DNA of 64,000 nucleotides. Origin: Saccharopolyspora erythraea. GTDB taxonomy: Bacteria; Actinomycetota; Actinomycetes; Mycobacteriales; Pseudonocardiaceae. Shown piece by piece: positions 41,258 through 50,029 of the stretch. The stretch is taken from positions 6,451,411-6,515,410 of the forward strand of contig NZ_CP054839.1 of assembly GCF_018141105.1 (NCBI RefSeq), given 5' to 3'. Under the pieces are notes generated by a model, which made no database searches, was not told where the DNA came from, and worked only from the letters and a program-made list of their open reading frames with translations. A program made the translations under genes and the position numbers. Position 1 is the first letter of the stretch, and every line of letters starts with the position of its first letter.

Positions 41258-42421
41258 GTGCACACCTCGGTCGCGCTCCTGATGGAACTCGGGATCGTGC
41301 TCGCCGTCCTCGGCGCGGCGGGTACGATCACCCGCCGGTTCGGGGTGTCGCCGGTCCCGCTGTACCTGCTGGTGGGGCTGCTGATGGGCGAGGGCGGCAT
41401 CGCGCCACTGCCCGCCGCCGGTGAGTTCATCGAGGTCGGGGCCTCGATCGGGGTCGTGCTCCTGCTGCTGAGCCTGGGGCTGGAGTTCTCCGTGGAGGAG
41501 TTCACCGTCACCCTGCGCAGGCACGTGCCCTCCGGGCTGGTCGACATGGTCGCCAACGCCGCGCCAGGTGCGGTGGCCGGGTGGCTGCTGGGGCTGGACG
41601 CCACCGGGATCGTCGCGCTGGCCGGTGTCACCTGGGTGTCGTCGTCGACGATCGTGTCGCGGCTGCTGGACGACCTGCACCGGCTGGCCTACCGGGAGAC
41701 GCCGGTGGTGCTGTCGATCCTGCTGCTGGAGGACTTCGCGATGGCCGTCTACCTGCCGATCCTGGCGGTGCTGGCGGCTGGCGGCGGCCTGCTGCACGGC
41801 ATGGCCAGCGTCGCGGTGGCGGTCGGCGTGCTCGCGGTCGCGCTGGCGGTCTCGCATCGCTGGGGCCACCGCGTCGGGCGCCTCGTCGACGACCGCGACA
41901 CCGAGCAGCTGCTGCTGCGGATCATCGGCCTCTCCCTGATCGTGGCGGCGGCCGCCGAGCTCGCCGGGACCTCGGCCGCGGTCGGGGCGTTCCTGGTCGG
42001 CCTGGCGGTCACCGGGCCGCTGGCGGGCCGCCTGCGCCGCGTCATCGCACCGCTGCGCGACCTGTTCGCGGCGGCGTTCTTCCTGGCGATCGGGCTCTCG
42101 GTGCCGCCTGCCGCGCTCGTGCCGCTGCTGCCGGTCGCTCTCGCGCTGGCCGTGGTCTCGACCGGCACCAAGATCCTCACCGGCTGGTACGCGGCGGGCC
42201 GCCACGGCGCCGGGCCGCGGGGCAGGCTGCGCGCGGGAACCGTGCTGGCCGTGCGCGGCGAGTTCTCGATCATCATCGTCGGCCTGGTCGCCCTGCCGGG
42301 AAACCCGCTGGGGCCGCTGGCCACCGCCTACGTGCTGGTGCTGGCGATCGCGGGGCCGCTGCTCACCTGGTGGGTCAGCCCACCGCCGGTCCGGCGCTTC
42401 CAGCCCGAACCGGCGGCGTGA
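41258..42421 (+). CDS. CPA2 potassium/proton antiporter (KhtU-like)
   Basis: Membrane antiporter of 387 residues with about 12 hydrophobic segments. It contains VPLYLLVGLLMGEGG, GVVLLLLSLGLEFS and the ion-binding region TWVSSSTIVSRLL, followed by LLLEDFAMAVYLP with the family aspartate. It should exchange K+ for H+ across the membrane under control of the upstream TrkA-C subunit. GTG start five bases after that gene. There is no RCK domain fused to its own end. Confidence 0.9.
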   Translation: MHTSVALLMELGIVLAVLGAAGTITRRFGVSPVPLYLLVGLLMGEGGIAPLPAAGEFIEVGASIGVVLLLLSLGLEFSVEEFTVTLRRHVPSGLVDMVANAAPGAVAGWLLGLDATGIVALAGVTWVSSSTIVSRLLDDLHRLAYRETPVVLSILLLEDFAMAVYLPILAVLAAGGGLLHGMASVAVAVGVLAVALAVSHRWGHRVGRLVDDRDTEQLLLRIIGLSLIVAAAAELAGTSAAVGAFLVGLAVTGPLAGRLRRVIAPLRDLFAAAFFLAIGLSVPPAALVPLLPVALALAVVSTGTKILTGWYAAGRHGAGPRGRLRAGTVLAVRGEFSIIIVGLVALPGNPLGPLATAYVLVLAIAGPLLTWWVSPPPVRRFQPEPAA

Positions 42422-42490
42422 GCAGCGGGTGGCCCGCCGCACCCGGGCCGGCCTGTTCGCCCGCCGCGCCACCAGGCCGCCCAGCCTCGT

Positions 42491-43849
42491 TCACCTCGCG
42501 CGGTGCAGCGCGCCTGCGACCCTGGTCCGCGCGACGAGCCTGCCGCGATGGAACACGGCGCGGTCCTGGCTGGCCTGCGCCACCGCCGTGCCGAGATCGC
42601 CCGCACGGACGGCCATCAGCTCGGCCGGGTCTCCCGGCCGTATCCGCACCGGCGGGTGGCCGAGCACCTGCCGCGCCTTGCCGGTCACCGCCTCGTAGGC
42701 GTCGGCCGGGGTGAAGTGACCGGCGCTGACCAGCAGCGAGGCGATCTCGAAGGGGTCGGCCCGGCCGACCGCGTTGAACGGGTCGCGCCAGTTGTCGCCC
42801 CCGCCGGCCAGCACCGCACCGGCCTCGCGCAGCGCCTCGACGGCGGTCAGCGCCCGCGGCACGCGGGTGCCGGCCTGGCGCCCCTGGAGGTAGAGGTTGG
42901 TCTGGGGCAGCGTGACGACCGCGACGCCCGCGGCGGCCACCTCCGCGGCGACCTGCCGCGCGGTGGCCGGGTCCTGCTGGCCGAGGCTGACGCAGTGCGA
43001 GGCTGTGACCCTGCCGCCCATCCCCGTCCGCGCCGTCTCGGCCGCCAGCTCGCGCAGCGACAGCACGGCCGGGTCGGTGGTCTCGTCGGTGTGCAGGTCG
43101 ACCAGCTTGCCGTGCTCCCGCGCCGCGGCCAGGTACTCCCGCACCGCCTGCGCCGGGTCGGGGTCCACGTAGGGCACGCCGCCGACCGCGTCGGCGCCCA
43201 TCCGCAGCCCCTCGTCGAGAAGCCGGCGGGCCTCGGCACCCGAGGCCCCCGACACCGGGCCGACGAAGCACACCACTTGCAGGTCGACGACGTCGGCGAA
43301 CCGCTCCCGCAGCTCCAGCAGCACCCGCAGCCCGCGCAACCCGTTGCCCTTGCCGGTGTCGGCGTGGCTGCGCACGGCGGTGTAGCCGTGCCGCACCGCC
43401 ATCTCCAGGGCGGCCGAGGCACGCGCGCGGACGTCCTCATCCGGGATGCCCGCCGCCGCGGCCGAGATCGCGTCCTTAGCCCCGTCCAGGTCACCGGCCG
43501 GGTTCGGCACGCGGTCCCCGAGCAGTGCCTTGTCCAGATGGGCGTGGGTCTCCACGGCGGAGGGCAGCAGCAGGTAGCCGGTGAGGTCCAGCTCGGGTGC
43601 CCCGTTCGCGACCGCGTCGACCGCGGCGATCCGCCCCTGGTCGAGCAGGATGTCGGTCCGCCGCCCATCGGCCAGCATCGCTCCGCGCAGCAGCAGCGGA
43701 CCGCCGCTGGCGGCGACGGCATCCTGCTCTTCCACAGTGGACCGGACCGTGGTCGAGGCCGGCGTGCACGCGGTCAGCCCGGTGGCCGCGGCCGCGCCCA
43801 GCATCCCGCGTCGCGAGAACGGGCCGGGCCCGTTCGGAGATCGGGTCAT
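42491..43849 (-). CDS. exported cytosine-deaminase-like amidohydrolase
   Basis: Metal-dependent amidohydrolase of 452 residues, close to cytosine deaminase and N-isopropylammelide hydrolase. It shows ETHAHLDKALLGD, RSHADTGKGNG, DLHTDETTDP, SHCVSLGQQ and GGGDNWRDPF, i.e. the full metal and catalytic set. Unusually it starts with a twin-arginine signal (FSRRGMLGAAAATG) and lipobox LTAC, so it should be a Tat-exported lipoprotein. The start at 43849 places the signal correctly; 76 upstream in-frame residues are dismissed. The substrate is unknown. Confidence 0.85.
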   Translation of the reverse strand: MTRSPNGPGPFSRRGMLGAAAATGLTACTPASTTVRSTVEEQDAVAASGGPLLLRGAMLADGRRTDILLDQGRIAAVDAVANGAPELDLTGYLLLPSAVETHAHLDKALLGDRVPNPAGDLDGAKDAISAAAAGIPDEDVRARASAALEMAVRHGYTAVRSHADTGKGNGLRGLRVLLELRERFADVVDLQVVCFVGPVSGASGAEARRLLDEGLRMGADAVGGVPYVDPDPAQAVREYLAAAREHGKLVDLHTDETTDPAVLSLRELAAETARTGMGGRVTASHCVSLGQQDPATARQVAAEVAAAGVAVVTLPQTNLYLQGRQAGTRVPRALTAVEALREAGAVLAGGGDNWRDPFNAVGRADPFEIASLLVSAGHFTPADAYEAVTGKARQVLGHPPVRIRPGDPAELMAVRAGDLGTAVAQASQDRAVFHRGRLVARTRVAGALHRAR

Positions 43850-44312
43850 GATGTCTCCCGTACCTGAAGCGGGCGCCGTCGGCCACTCGTGGGCGGGCGC
43901 CCCTGGGAGCGGTTCGGAGGCTCCCTCTGCTCCGGCCGGGAAGATCACGTTATCGCCGCACCGACCGGCCCCGGCACCCCCGAACGCCCGCTCGCAGTAG
44001 CGCTGCCCGGCGCACCCGCGGATACGACACCGGGTGCCGCCGGGCTTCGGCGAGCCCGACGCGCACCCCAACATCACTGGCGCTGAGAAGAAGAAATTCC
44101 CGACATGCGACCTGAATTCGGCGTTACTTCCCGTTCATGACCCTGTTGACGTCAGAATCTTGTACTCCATAGGGTCTGCCCACCTGGTGTGACCCACCGC
44201 ACCGGACTGGACCGGGGCCCCGGTGTCAGACCACCGCAACCCCTCGTTCACCATCTGTCCCGCCGCGAAAACCGCTCGCCCGAGCCACGGGCGCACCCGC
44301 GAGGAGCACCGC
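43850..44312. other. 463-base divergent intergenic region
   Basis: Between the amidohydrolase and the amino acid transporter. It carries the promoter TTGACG-18-TAGGGT at 44146-44175 and a 137-base leader. The leader includes a CCGGGGCCCCGG palindrome (about 44213-44224), which could fold as a hairpin. I see no gene and no known riboswitch. Confidence 0.45.
44146..44175 (+). promoter_or_regulatory. promoter TTGACG-18-TAGGGT before amino acid transporter
   Basis: -35 TTGACG at 44146-44151, 18-base spacer, -10 TAGGGT at 44170-44175. The transcription start would be near 44182, about 130 bases before the chosen start codon. Confidence 0.5.
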
Positions 44313-45800
44313 ATGCCAAGGCAGGCACTCGACGCAAGCAGGCTGCTGCGCCGCAAGCCGATCAGCACCCTGCACGCCGAGACCGGAACCGAAACCGGTG
44401 GCGGCGAGCTCCGCCGTTCGCTGGGCGTGGTCCGGCTGACCATGATCGGCGTCGGCTCCACCGTGGGCACCGGCATCTTCTTCGTCCTCAACGAGGCGGT
44501 GCCGAAGGCGGGACCGGCCGTGGTGGTCTCGTTCATCATCGCGGGCATCACCGCCGCGCTGACCGCGCTGTGCTACGCCGAGCTGGCCTCGGCCATCCCG
44601 GTCTCGGGCGCCTCCTACACCTACGCCTACGCCACGATGGGCGAGCTCATCGCCTACGTCGTCGGGGCCTGCCTGATCCTGGAGTACGGGGTGGCCGCGT
44701 CGGCGGTCGCGGTCGGATGGGGCGAGTACCTCAACCGCCTGCTGGGCGACACCGTCGGCTGGCAGATACCGGAAGCGCTCAGCGCCCCTCCTGGCGAGGG
44801 CGGCGTGCTCAACGTGCCGTCGGCGGTGCTGGTGCTGCTGTGCTGCTTCCTGCTGGTGCGCGGCGCCAAGGAGTCGGCGACCATCAACGCGATCACGGTG
44901 TTCATCAAGCTCGGGGTGCTGCTGCTGTTCGTGGTGGTGGCGATGATGGCCTTCAACGACGCCAACGCCCAGCCCTTCGCGCCCTTCGGGGTCGCGGGCA
45001 TCGGCACCGCCGCGTCCATGGTCTTCTTCTCCTACATCGGCATGGACACCGTCTCCACGGCGGGCGAGGAGGTCCGCAACCCGCGCCGCACGCTGCCGCT
45101 GGCGCTGTTCTGGTCGGTCGTCATCGTCACCACCGTCTACATCCTGGTGGCCGTGGCCGGCATCGGCGCCCAGTCGTGGCGGGCGTTCGAGGGCCAGGAC
45201 GCCGGTCTGGCCGCCATCCTGAGCAACCTCACCGGCTCGGGCTGGGCGGCGGTCGTCCTCGCGCTCGGCGGCGTCATCTCGATCTTCGGCGTCACCCTGA
45301 CCACGATCTACGGCCAGACCCGCGTGCTGTTCTCGATGGGCCGCGACGGCATGCTGCCGGAGAGCTTCCACAAGGTGAACCCGCGCAGCCGCACGCCCGT
45401 GCGCAACACCCTCATCGTGTCGGCCTTCGTCGGGGCGCTGGCCGCGGTGGTGCCGCTGAGCACGCTGTCCAACCTCACCAGCATGGGCACCCTGGTCGCG
45501 TTCACCGTCGTGTCGGCGGGCGTGCTGGTGCTGCGCCGCACCCGCCCGGACCTCGAGCGCGGCTTCCGGGTGCCGGGCGGGCCGGTCATCCCGGTGCTGA
45601 GCATCGCGGCGTGCCTGTACCTGATCTACGAGCTGCCGCTGGAGACCTACCTGATGTTCGCGGTGTGGATCGCGGTGGCGCTGGTCTGGTACTTCACCTA
45701 CAGCGTGAAGCACTCCCGGCTCAACGACACGGCCCCGGCGGGGCCAGAATTGGCCGATGACGGACGAGCGACCGACGCTGCGCGTCCGGATCGACCCTGA
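44313..45800 (+). CDS. APC cationic amino acid transporter (CAT-like)
   Basis: Amino acid permease of 495 residues with about 12 to 14 hydrophobic segments. The first helix has GVGSTVGTGIFFVL, and the helix-6 region reads VFFSYIGMDTVSTAGEE, as in cationic amino acid transporters of the YfnA/CAT group. The start at 44313 follows GAGGAG by six bases; a longer in-frame version from 44223 lacks such a signal. Its end overlaps the next gene by 44 bases. The substrate is probably a basic or neutral amino acid. Confidence 0.87.
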   Translation: MPRQALDASRLLRRKPISTLHAETGTETGGGELRRSLGVVRLTMIGVGSTVGTGIFFVLNEAVPKAGPAVVVSFIIAGITAALTALCYAELASAIPVSGASYTYAYATMGELIAYVVGACLILEYGVAASAVAVGWGEYLNRLLGDTVGWQIPEALSAPPGEGGVLNVPSAVLVLLCCFLLVRGAKESATINAITVFIKLGVLLLFVVVAMMAFNDANAQPFAPFGVAGIGTAASMVFFSYIGMDTVSTAGEEVRNPRRTLPLALFWSVVIVTTVYILVAVAGIGAQSWRAFEGQDAGLAAILSNLTGSGWAAVVLALGGVISIFGVTLTTIYGQTRVLFSMGRDGMLPESFHKVNPRSRTPVRNTLIVSAFVGALAAVVPLSTLSNLTSMGTLVAFTVVSAGVLVLRRTRPDLERGFRVPGGPVIPVLSIAACLYLIYELPLETYLMFAVWIAVALVWYFTYSVKHSRLNDTAPAGPELADDGRATDAARPDRP

Positions 45801-46485
45801 CCTCTGGCTGTTCGTCGCCCCACGCCACCGGGTCGGGCAGGTCGCGGTGCCGCACGACGGGACGGCGACCCTCGGTCACGTCACCGAGTCGCTCGGGGTG
45901 CCGCTGACAGAGGTCGGCGAACTGGTGGTGGACGGCACCGCGCGGGAGCCCGGTCGCCTGGCGGAGGCGGGATCGACGGTGCAGGTCCGGCCGGTGCGGC
46001 GACCGCAGCCCGCCCCGGCGCGCTTCCTGCTCGACGTCCACCTCGGCAAGCTGGCTCGGCGCCTGCGGCTACTGGGCGTCGACGCCGCCTACCGCAACGA
46101 CGCCGATGACGACGAGCTGATCGAACGCGCGGCCCGCGAGCACCGGGTGCTACTCACCCAGGACCGCGGGCTGCTCCGCCGCCGCGCGGTGCGCGTGGGC
46201 GCCTACGTGCGCGGGACCGCCCCGGCCGACCAGCTCACCGACGTGCTCGACCGCTTCGCTCCCCCGCTGGCGCCGTGGACGCGCTGCACCTCCTGCAACG
46301 GCGAGCTCGCCGCCGTGCCCAAGCAGGAGGTGCTGCCGGAGATCAAGCCGGGCACGCGGCGCAACTACGACGACTACGCGCGCTGCCGGGACTGCGGGCG
46401 CGTCTACTGGCGCGGGGCGCACGCGCGGCGCATCGACGGGATCATCCGCGCCGCGCGGTCGGTGCACCCGGACGGGTTCAGCTGA
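45757..46485 (+). CDS. Mut7-C RNase domain protein with ubiquitin-like N-terminus
   Basis: Protein of 242 residues with a ubiquitin/ThiS-like N-terminal domain (about 1-85) and a Mut7-C, PIN-like RNase domain (about 88-235). The RNase part has FLLDVHLGKLARRLRLLG and LTQDRGLLRR with acidic active-site residues. Two cysteine pairs (CTSC and CRDC) form a zinc ribbon. It starts inside the end of the transporter gene, overlapping by 44 bases in another frame, with no obvious ribosome site. Function in RNA decay or toxin-like cleavage is inferred from the family. Confidence 0.85.
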   Translation: MTDERPTLRVRIDPDLWLFVAPRHRVGQVAVPHDGTATLGHVTESLGVPLTEVGELVVDGTAREPGRLAEAGSTVQVRPVRRPQPAPARFLLDVHLGKLARRLRLLGVDAAYRNDADDDELIERAAREHRVLLTQDRGLLRRRAVRVGAYVRGTAPADQLTDVLDRFAPPLAPWTRCTSCNGELAAVPKQEVLPEIKPGTRRNYDDYARCRDCGRVYWRGAHARRIDGIIRAARSVHPDGFS

Positions 46486-47143
46486 TGAACGCGGCGACCC
46501 GCTGGTAGACCTCGTGGTTGCGCACCAGGTCCACGTGGTTCACGCAGCCGACCTGGACGTTGGTCGCGCCCGCCAGCACCGCCGACCGCGCGGGCTGGAC
46601 CACTCCGTCGCAGTCGGACCAGAAGTTGCCGTAGTTGGCCGCACCGGGCGTCGCGTCGTCGGCGTTGAGCGCGTTGAGGAACTCCGAGCCGGGGCGCATC
46701 TCCTGGCAGGCCACGTCCGCGCACAGCCGCGCGGTCTCGGTGCCGTGGTTGGGCGCGCCGAGGCCGACCCAGTCGTCGACCACGTCGGCACCGCCGAGGA
46801 ACTTCATCCAGTGCCGGGAGTTCAGCGCCCCCATCGAGTGGCTGACGACGTCGACCTTGCTCGCGCCCGTCTTGGTCAGCACGTCGCCGACGTAGGTGGA
46901 CAGGCGTTGGGCGGCTTCGGCGTTGGAGATGCCGACGGGGTATTCGAAGGCGTGCAGCCGTTCCTGGGCGTAGCCGCTCTCGGCGAACCTGGCCTTCATG
47001 TCGTCCCACGTCGCGGCCTGGCCCCGGTATCCGTGCACGAACACGACCGGATCGCTCGCCTGCGCCATCGCCGGCAGGGGTGCCACCACCGCGGCCACCG
47101 TCGTCAGCACCACCGCCGAAGCGATCCGAACCAGCGACCTCAC
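46478..47143 (-). CDS. secreted triacylglycerol lipase (class 2 lipase family)
   Basis: Secreted alpha/beta hydrolase of 221 residues with a signal peptide ending PAMA-QA. The oxyanion motif is VVFVHGYRGQA and the nucleophile elbow SHSMGALNSR; a C-terminal NHVDLVRNHEVY supplies the histidine. It resembles the small Streptomyces/Bacillus lipases of the LipA/EstA type. The GTG start at 47143 is favoured by GGGAGG six bases upstream over GTG 47158. It overlaps the convergent Mut7-C gene by eight bases. Confidence 0.87.
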   Translation of the reverse strand: MRSLVRIASAVVLTTVAAVVAPLPAMAQASDPVVFVHGYRGQAATWDDMKARFAESGYAQERLHAFEYPVGISNAEAAQRLSTYVGDVLTKTGASKVDVVSHSMGALNSRHWMKFLGGADVVDDWVGLGAPNHGTETARLCADVACQEMRPGSEFLNALNADDATPGAANYGNFWSDCDGVVQPARSAVLAGATNVQVGCVNHVDLVRNHEVYQRVAAFIS

Positions 47144-47390
47144 AACTGCCTCCCGCACTCTCGATCACCACGTCGAGCTCAACGTAGGGCGGAGGGGTGC
47201 GGGGTGCAGGTCCTTCCGGGGCCAGGTCCCCGTACCGTGGTGGCGCATCCCCCCAACGTGGACGGTCGTCAACCCTGAGATCACCCGAAGCGGTGACGAA
47301 ACGTTTTCACCAGCGGGAATTTCACCGCAGCGCGATATCTTGCTCGCGAACGCGCACCCGCTGCCGAATCCGGGAGGCCTGGGCGAAGTG

Positions 47391-47555
47391 ATGCGACGAC
47401 TCGTACCGGTGGCGGGGCTGCTCGCCGCCGCGATCGCCGGGTACGTGGGGGTGTACCGGCTCGGGCGCTGGCTGGACCAGCCCGTCCAGTTCACCCCGCG
47501 AGAGCAGGACGAAACCGGCTCCGCGCAACGGAGCCCCGCGCGCGACACCGCCTGA
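47391..47555 (+). CDS. possible small membrane protein
   Basis: Frame of 54 residues with one clear membrane span (RLVPVAGLLAAAIAGYVGVY) and a polar C-terminal tail. GGGAGG lies 13 bases before this ATG or ten bases before the adjacent GTG at 47388. I do not recognise it. It lies alone between two secreted-lipase genes on the other strand and ends 15 bases before a strong hairpin, which supports a real transcript. Confidence 0.5.
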   Translation: MRRLVPVAGLLAAAIAGYVGVYRLGRWLDQPVQFTPREQDETGSAQRSPARDTA

Positions 47556-47570
47556 GGAGCCCCGCCGGCA

Positions 47571-47608
47571 CGTCGTGGGCCCGCCGTTGCTCCGGCAGGC
47601 CCACGACG
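47571..47608. terminator. bidirectional hairpin, 11-bp stem
   Basis: CGTCGTGGGCC (47571-47581) pairs perfectly with GGCCCACGACG (47598-47608), with a further GCCG/CGGC inside. It separates the small plus-strand gene from the convergent SGNH lipase, whose stop is eight bases away. Confidence 0.8.
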
Positions 47609-47615
47609 CCGTGGG

Positions 47616-48422
47616 TCAGCCGGTGACGGAGTTCAGCACCGGCAGGTAGCCCTCCGCGTAGCCGGAGGTGTTCGGGTGGAACGACTCCCGCAGCGGGTTG
47701 CTCGGCCCGTTGATCCATTCCGAGCTGCTGCACACGCCGTGGCCCTCGAAGGCGTCCCGCGTGTCGGCGTAGGTGAAGCCCGCCGCCGAGACGCGCTCGC
47801 TGATGACCTCGGCGAGCACGTCGGCCCCGGCGTTGATCCGCTGGCGCTTGGCCTCGGAGAAGCCGGGAACGCCGCAACCGCCGGTCGGCTGGTTCAGCCG
47901 CGGGTAGCCGAGCACGACGACCTCGGCGTTGGGCGCGGCCTGCTTGATGTTGGCGTAGGTGGTGTCGAGCTTGCCGGGCAGTTCGCTGCGGCCCTTCTCC
48001 TCGGCTGCGCTGACCGCGTTGTCGCAGCCCTCGTCGTTGCCGAGCAGGCAGTCCTGCACGACGCCGGAGAACCCGACGTCGTTGCCGCCGATCGAGATGG
48101 TCACCAGGGTGGTGTCGGCGCTGAGCCCGTCGAGCTGGCCGGAGTTGACGTCGTCGGTGGTCGCGCCGGAGCAGGCGTTGAAGGTGAAGCTGTCCACGCC
48201 GTGGGCGTCGGCCCACAGCTGGGCGTAGGACTTGGGGCTGCGCAGGCAGTCCCCGCTGTCCTCGAAGTAGTCCCGGCTTCCCACCCCGGAGGAGTAGGAG
48301 TCGCCGAGTGCGACGTAGTTGGTGGCCGCGCCGGCCGCGAACGCCGGCGCCGCGATGACGGTGGTCGCGAGGGTCATGGCGGTCGCCGCGGTGACGCACG
48401 CGGCCTGCCGTAAGTAGTGCAT
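47616..48422 (-). CDS. secreted SGNH/GDSL lipase
   Basis: Secreted esterase of 268 residues. A signal peptide ends APAFAAG. The four SGNH blocks are ALGDSYSSGVGSRDY (Ser), the glycine of the second block, TISIGGNDVGFS (Asn) and SFHPNTSGYAEG (His). Pairs of cysteines match the disulfides of the Streptomyces coelicolor-type lipases. The start at 48422 has GGAGG seven bases upstream; the in-frame extension to 48578 is dismissed. Confidence 0.92.
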   Translation of the reverse strand: MHYLRQAACVTAATAMTLATTVIAAPAFAAGAATNYVALGDSYSSGVGSRDYFEDSGDCLRSPKSYAQLWADAHGVDSFTFNACSGATTDDVNSGQLDGLSADTTLVTISIGGNDVGFSGVVQDCLLGNDEGCDNAVSAAEEKGRSELPGKLDTTYANIKQAAPNAEVVVLGYPRLNQPTGGCGVPGFSEAKRQRINAGADVLAEVISERVSAAGFTYADTRDAFEGHGVCSSSEWINGPSNPLRESFHPNTSGYAEGYLPVLNSVTG

Positions 48423-48621
48423 GCAGCTGCCTCCGGAATCGAAGAGTCTCGGACAGAGCAGGCGAACCGCATCGATTGAACGAGAGTTTCCGATCAGGCA
48501 GGAGAACTTGGCGTATACCCGCCAGTAACGCTGGTTTCCGAGCAGGAAACGGCGTAGCGCCAACGCATTCCGGTGCACCCGTTCATGCCATCCGAATTCG
48601 GCCGAACGGGGCCTCCAGCTC

Positions 48622-49917
48622 TCAGGTCCTCTGTGGACTGGCGGAGGCGCGGTGCGCGGTGTCGAGCTCGCCCAGCGACCTGCCCGCCGAGTCGGGCATG
48701 AACACCACGCCGATCACGCCGAACAGGACCAGCATGCCCATCATGATCGCCGACATGCCCCGCAGCCCGAACGCCGACGAGAGCATCACCGGCACCAGGA
48801 AGCTCCACACCCCGAGCACGACGCGCGAGACCGCGAAGGTGATGCCCTGGGCGGTGCCGCGCAGCACCGTCGGGAACATCTCCTGCGACCAGAGCTTGTA
48901 GAACGACTCCCCCGCGCACGCCGCGCCGATGCCGAACAGGACCACGTTGACCAGCGCCGCGCCGATGCCGACCGGCAGCACCACGAACGCCGCCAGCGCC
49001 GCCACCTGCATCACCGCGCCCACGGCGAACACCGGACGCCGGTACCGGCTGTCGCTGAGCGGCATGAACAGCAGCAGCACCGCGAACGTGGTCAGCACGA
49101 AGCTCAGGCTCTGGACGGCGACGCTGGTGGCCTGGTCGGCACCGCCCTGCCGTTGCAGGATGTAGGGCAGGAAGGCGCCGTTGGTCCCGGCCGCGATGTT
49201 CCACAGCAGGTACACCGACCCGGTGAACAGCAGCGCCCTGCGGTTCACCGGTGTGCCCAGGTCCCGGAGCCTGCTCGCCGCCATCGGGTTCGGACCGCTC
49301 GCGCGCTGCCACCGCGCGGACTCCACGATGGAGCGCCGCAGCAGCCAGGTGACGATCGCGACCACGAACAGGTGCGCGAAGACGATGCGGACGCCGAGCA
49401 GTCCGAGCGGGGCGAGTGCGAACGCCAGCAGCAGCGTCACCAACGGCCCGACGCACCAGGCGATCTGGCTCAGCCCCAGCAGTCTGCCGCGCGAGCGCGC
49501 CGGGGAGAACTCGGCGACCAGCGCCAGCGACGTCGGCAGGTCGGCCCCGACCGCCAGCCCCACGATCACGTAGCCGATGAACAGCATCGGCAGGTTGACC
49601 GCGAAGACGATCCACGCGATGCCGAAGGCGAAGACCAGCAGGTCCCACGCGTAGATGCGTTTGCGCCCGAACAGGTCGCCGAGCCTGCCGCCGACCAGCG
49701 CGCCGACCGCGGCCGAGATCGCGTTGCTGCTGAACGCCGTCAGCAGCCCGACCGTCGTGGACCCCAGACCGAGGTAGGACTCCCACAGCGGCAGTCCGGC
49801 CGCGGCGGCCACGATCGAGCCCGCGTCGATGTAGGAGGCCATGGCCGCCAGCGCCGCCCACCGCCAGTGGCGCCGGGAAGGTCTGCCGTCCTCGGGTCCG
49901 TCCGCCGCAGCGACCAT
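48622..49917 (-). CDS. MFS sugar-type transporter
   Basis: Major facilitator of 431 residues with about 12 membrane spans. It has the helix 2-3 signature GGRLGDLFGRKRIYAWDL and the matching PLSDSRYRRPVF in the second half, as in sugar porter-like carriers. The start at 49917 has GGAG upstream. A LacI-type regulator is encoded 112 bases upstream on the same strand, and a LacI-style dyad (49945-49956) lies just before the start. The transported sugar or cyclitol is unknown. Confidence 0.85.
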   Translation of the reverse strand: MVAAADGPEDGRPSRRHWRWAALAAMASYIDAGSIVAAAAGLPLWESYLGLGSTTVGLLTAFSSNAISAAVGALVGGRLGDLFGRKRIYAWDLLVFAFGIAWIVFAVNLPMLFIGYVIVGLAVGADLPTSLALVAEFSPARSRGRLLGLSQIAWCVGPLVTLLLAFALAPLGLLGVRIVFAHLFVVAIVTWLLRRSIVESARWQRASGPNPMAASRLRDLGTPVNRRALLFTGSVYLLWNIAAGTNGAFLPYILQRQGGADQATSVAVQSLSFVLTTFAVLLLFMPLSDSRYRRPVFAVGAVMQVAALAAFVVLPVGIGAALVNVVLFGIGAACAGESFYKLWSQEMFPTVLRGTAQGITFAVSRVVLGVWSFLVPVMLSSAFGLRGMSAIMMGMLVLFGVIGVVFMPDSAGRSLGELDTAHRASASPQRT

Positions 49918-49944
49918 CCCGCGCTCCGTTCGTGAACGACTGGA

Positions 49945-49956
49945 TGAAACGTTACA
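49945..49956. promoter_or_regulatory. LacI-type operator TGAAACGTTACA before MFS gene
   Basis: Imperfect 12-base dyad with a central CG, one mismatch from TGAAACGTTTCA, which is a form common for LacI-family sites. It is 28 bases upstream of the transporter start, within the gap after the LacI gene. Confidence 0.5.
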
Positions 49957-50029
49957 GGCACGTGCGAGAAGACGTTACGAGCCGCGTTGCCGCGGAACAA
50001 GGCCCGGAGCGGGGGAACGTGGCGCGTCG

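Noticed and set aside
44176-44312. Riboswitch in the leader of the amino acid transporter
   Set aside because: Only a generic GC palindrome is present; no T-box, lysine or glycine riboswitch motifs are visible.
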